NCBI GenBank assembly: GCA_041879425.1
Contig: CP090855.1
Coordinates: forward strand, 372,001 to 436,000
Direction: 5' to 3'
Length of the DNA: 64,000 nt
From: Vibrio pomeroyi
GTDB lineage: Bacteria; Pseudomonadota; Gammaproteobacteria; Enterobacterales; Vibrionaceae
Made by a program: the position numbers and the translations under genes. Of this stretch, positions 61,278 through 64,000 are shown piece by piece (the first letter of the stretch is position 1; each line of letters opens with the position of its first letter). Below the pieces are notes generated by a model. The model saw only the letters and a program-made list of their open reading frames with translations. It had not been told where the DNA came from and made no database searches.

Positions 61278-62074
61278 TGCTGCTTAAAATTGTAAAACCT
61301 GCCCTATCCGCATTGGTACAAATTGTTGTGCTCGCGGCTGCGGTTATCTGGATCCTCGATTCTGGCGCTCAAGCCATGGGATACAGCTGGCAATGGGAAC
61401 GCGTGCCCGACTACATCGCCTTTTATGAAGACGGTGAATGGTGGCCTGCAGAATTGATGGAAGGACTACTCGTTACCATCAATATCTCTTTGATTTCTTT
61501 GGTCGCTACGCTAATTATTGGTTTAACCACAGCCCTGTTACGCAACTCTAATTCCGTGGTTGGTCGTACCCTCGCCACCAGCTATGTAGAGTTGATTCGT
61601 AATACGCCGTTATTAGTACAGATTTACTTGCTCTATTTCGTGTTTGGCCCCGTACTAGGGCTGGATCGCTTTAGCACGGCTGTTTTAGCCTTGGCACTTT
61701 TCCAAGGGGCTTACACCGCCGAGATATTTCGTGCCGGTTTAAATGGCATTGCGAAAGGACAATTTGAAGCAGCTCAATCTTTGGGCTTATCAAAGACCTA
61801 TACTTATTGGGATGTGATTCTTCCTCAAGTGATACAACGCACGTTGCCACCTCTGACAAATGAAGTTATCTCTCTTATCAAAAACTCTTCGATTGTCAGT
61901 GTCATGGCGATTTTCGACCTGACAACCGAAGCCAGAAACATAGTTTCTGAAACCGCGATGCCATTTGAGATCTGGTTCTCTGTGGCGATCATTTATCTCG
62001 CACTTACACTTTCACTTTCTGCCGTTGCAGCTTGGCTTGAGCATAAGCTCGGGGCTAACTGGCGAACACAATAA
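61277..62074 (+). CDS. Polar amino-acid ABC importer permease 1
   Basis: 265 residues with an N-terminal hydrophobic segment and five further ones, plus the His/Glu-type permease loop (FRAGLNGIAKGQFEAAQSLGLSKTY). ATG 61277 shares its A with the TGA of the ATPase gene. It lies 12 nt before the binding-protein gene. It pairs with permease 2 encoded at the operon's end. Confidence 0.93.
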   Translation: MLLKIVKPALSALVQIVVLAAAVIWILDSGAQAMGYSWQWERVPDYIAFYEDGEWWPAELMEGLLVTINISLISLVATLIIGLTTALLRNSNSVVGRTLATSYVELIRNTPLLVQIYLLYFVFGPVLGLDRFSTAVLALALFQGAYTAEIFRAGLNGIAKGQFEAAQSLGLSKTYTYWDVILPQVIQRTLPPLTNEVISLIKNSSIVSVMAIFDLTTEARNIVSETAMPFEIWFSVAIIYLALTLSLSAVAAWLEHKLGANWRTQ

Positions 62075-62086
62075 GGATTTATCAGC

Positions 62087-62896
62087 ATGAAGCTCTTTAA
62101 AACCGCAATTACAGCTCTACTTGCGCTTGCCGTAAGTTTGCCTGCACTTGCTTCTGAAACGCCTAACCTAGATAAAATCAACGAACGTGGCTCTCTGCGT
62201 GTTGGTATGTCGACTTTTGTACCTTGGGCGATGCGTAACAAACAAGGTGATCTTGTTGGCTTTGAAATCGATGTGGCAAAACGCCTAGCTGAAGATTCAG
62301 GCTGGAAAGTTGAGTTCGTACCGACGGCGTGGGATGGCATTATTCCTTCTCTACTCTCGAACAAGTTTGATGTAATCATCGGCGGTATGTCTATCACTGA
62401 AGCACGAGCTAAAAGCGTTCTGTTCACTGAACCTTACTCTCATTCAGGCGTTCAACTCGCAGCGAATAAAGAGCTAGCTGAAGGCTTTACTCAGATCTCT
62501 GATTTCGATTCTCGTCGTGTGAAAATTGCAGCGCGTCGCGGCGCATTCACGGTTCAAGTGGCTCGTGAAACTTTCCCGAAAGCAAAAGTACTTCAGTTCG
62601 ATGACGATGCTCAAGCGTTCCAAGAAGTGCTAAACGGCAATGCACACGCGGTTATCGCCTCTAGCCCGAAACCAGAGCACGAAGCGATCAAAAACGCAGA
62701 CACGCTATTCATTCCATTTGAAGAGCGCCTGTCAAAAGGTAACGAAGCATTTGCTGTGCGCCTTGGTGAAACAGACAAAACTGAGTTTTTCAACGAGTGG
62801 ATCAAAGCACGTACTGAAGACGGTTGGTTGAAAGAGCGTTACGAGTACTGGTTCTCTACTCTAGATTGGCAAGACCAGATTGCTCAAGGTCAATAA
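62087..62896 (+). CDS. Periplasmic amino-acid binding protein
   Basis: 269 residues: signal peptide (about 1-22, PALAS), then a type II binding fold with the usual family start (LDKINERGSLRVGMSTFVPWAMRNKQGDLVGFEIDVAKRLAED) and ISITEARAKSVLFTEPY, containing the Asp/Arg-type carboxylate/amine site. It captures a polar amino acid; the exact one is unknown. A hairpin follows, before permease 2. Confidence 0.93.
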   Translation: MKLFKTAITALLALAVSLPALASETPNLDKINERGSLRVGMSTFVPWAMRNKQGDLVGFEIDVAKRLAEDSGWKVEFVPTAWDGIIPSLLSNKFDVIIGGMSITEARAKSVLFTEPYSHSGVQLAANKELAEGFTQISDFDSRRVKIAARRGAFTVQVARETFPKAKVLQFDDDAQAFQEVLNGNAHAVIASSPKPEHEAIKNADTLFIPFEERLSKGNEAFAVRLGETDKTEFFNEWIKARTEDGWLKERYEYWFSTLDWQDQIAQGQ

Positions 62897-62928
62897 TCGA
62901 CAGCTAATTAGACGCTAAATAACCAATC

Positions 62929-62957
62929 AAGGCAGTACCTTACTGGTACTGCCTTTT
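62929..62957 (+). promoter_or_regulatory. Intercistronic hairpin after the amino-acid binding-protein gene
   Basis: Perfect 11-bp arms AAGGCAGTACC and GGTACTGCCTT, loop TTACT, then TT. The T-run is short, so it may be a leaky terminator or 3' stabiliser in the 139-nt gap. Confidence 0.65.
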
Positions 62958-63035
62958 AAGAAACACCCGAGATAGCTATAAACTCATAGCCCACTCTCAC
63001 AACACATTAATTATCATTGTTTAAACAGGAATGAC

Positions 63036-63959
63036 GTGAGTAGTACTAGCGCATTATCAACGCCCAAGCCCAACCTTCACACGAAGCCTTGGTATCAACG
63101 CCTCAATCTATTAGATGGAGTGTTGTTTGCCATCATTTGTGCGTTCGCAGGTTGGCTGTATTATCGCTCTGCTGTCGGTATTAACTATCAGTGGCGATGG
63201 GAAGACGCGTTCACGTTAATCTTCATTCCACCTTCTCAAGGCAGTATTCCTTATTTCTTCAAAGGCTTGGTCGCAACATTGCGTTTGAGCTTATGGAGCA
63301 TGGTGTTAGCGCTCTCTTTCGGCACACTGTTAGGGGTAGCAAGACACTCTAAGATCGCTTTATTCAAAACACCGGCGCTGCTTTTCATCCAGTTGGTTCG
63401 AAATATCCCACCATTGGTGTTTGTGTTTATCTTTTACTTCTTTGTGTCTAACCAGTTGATCCCTTTGCTCGGTTTAGAAACCCTTCTACGTGAACACAAT
63501 GGTGAAATTAACGCTATTCAAGATTTCCTCTTCGGGCCTGCAAACCTATGGGAAAACTTAGCCTCTGGCGTTATCTGTATTGGCCTGCTCTCTTCCGCTT
63601 ATATCGCTGAGGTTATCCGAGCTGGCTTAGAAAGCATTCCTAAAGGCCAATGGGAAGCAGCTGATTCACTAGGGTTGTCTGCATTCTCTAAGTATCGATA
63701 TGTGGTTGGCCCACAGGTATTAACCGCGATTACACCACCTTTAGCGGGTCAGGCAATTTCTCTAGTAAAAGATACCTCGATTGTGTCGCTGATTTCGATT
63801 CAAGAGATGACGTTTGTTGGCACTGAAATGGCAAACTCTTCCGGTTTGATCTTCGAGATCTGGCTGATTGTTGGCGCGGTTTACTTTGCGTTATGTTTCA
63901 CCCTTTCACGTATTTTCAAAGTCATTGAACAACGATCGAGTGTTTATCTTAACCGCTAG
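63036..63959 (+). CDS. Polar amino-acid ABC importer permease 2
   Basis: 307 residues; membrane segments and docking loop IRAGLESIPKGQWEAADSLGLSAFSKYRYVV. The start is GTG 63036, with AGGA 5 nt upstream; ATG at 63031 is out of frame and would end at once. It is longer than permease 1 through an extra N-terminal part and an inserted loop (about 145-165). It probably completes the heterodimer after the hairpin-limited transcript. Confidence 0.92.
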   Translation: MSSTSALSTPKPNLHTKPWYQRLNLLDGVLFAIICAFAGWLYYRSAVGINYQWRWEDAFTLIFIPPSQGSIPYFFKGLVATLRLSLWSMVLALSFGTLLGVARHSKIALFKTPALLFIQLVRNIPPLVFVFIFYFFVSNQLIPLLGLETLLREHNGEINAIQDFLFGPANLWENLASGVICIGLLSSAYIAEVIRAGLESIPKGQWEAADSLGLSAFSKYRYVVGPQVLTAITPPLAGQAISLVKDTSIVSLISIQEMTFVGTEMANSSGLIFEIWLIVGAVYFALCFTLSRIFKVIEQRSSVYLNR

Positions 63960-64000
63960 TATCATTGTTCATTTAGACGTGTATTCAAGCGCCTGTTAGA

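Overview
The window reads as part of the secondary chromosome of a marine Vibrio, most like the Splendidus-type vibrios. The basis is the gene content and order: phaB-phaA-phasin-phaC, hmpA facing norR, clcA, a large multi-domain GH18 chitinase, and many dense short operons ending in intrinsic terminators. Species and replicon are inferred from remembered gene content. No rRNA, tRNA, CRISPR array, prophage or integron attC site was seen.

Layout. 1-3497: polyhydroxybutyrate operon on the minus strand (phaB, phaA, phasin, phaC cut by the window edge). 4083-8279: small envelope and hypothetical genes and an Lrp regulator facing an EamA exporter. 8345-11950: two spondin-domain envelope proteins followed by a response regulator and a histidine kinase. 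12335-21626: YggL-like protein, Tat-exported PhoX phosphatase, LysE exporter, DEAD-box helicase, CobW-type GTPase, ClcA chloride/proton antiporter and a SLAC1/TDT transporter. 21747-27384: six-gene minus-strand operon with LacI regulator, ABC importer and a GpdQ-like phosphodiesterase. 27718-29192: a complete IS4-like insertion sequence. 29248-32856: nitric-oxide defence (hmpA and norR) and a glutaredoxin-like protein. 32965-35045: OmpA-type lipoprotein, DsbA-like lipoprotein and membrane-anchored FKBP. 35250-37691: TetR regulator with curA and a GST. 37843-45609: pseudouridine synthase with a long coiled-coil N-terminus, LysR/DoxX pair, D-Ala-D-Ala carboxypeptidase, lipoprotein and a Cache-GGDEF diguanylate cyclase. 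45985-51190: chitinase and a BCCT transporter. 51319-57823: an accessory-looking block of RidA, DUF417, GNAT, YciI, hexapeptide acyltransferase and small envelope proteins, a triple-RidA fusion and one unrecognised gene. 58052-60277: AraC regulator facing yqhD. 60531-63959: polar amino-acid ABC transporter.

Themes. Carbon storage (pha), chitin use, phosphorus scavenging (PhoX and the phosphodiester operon), nitrosative and carbonyl stress (hmpA/norR, curA/GST, yqhD, RidA proteins), and envelope maintenance. The least explained parts are the triple-RidA protein, the spondin pair with its two-component system, the phosphodiester ABC operon with a 20-bp perfect palindrome upstream, and the insertion sequence with intrinsic terminators facing inward at both ends. 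Hairpins follow the gene expected to be most abundant in three operons (phasin and two binding proteins).
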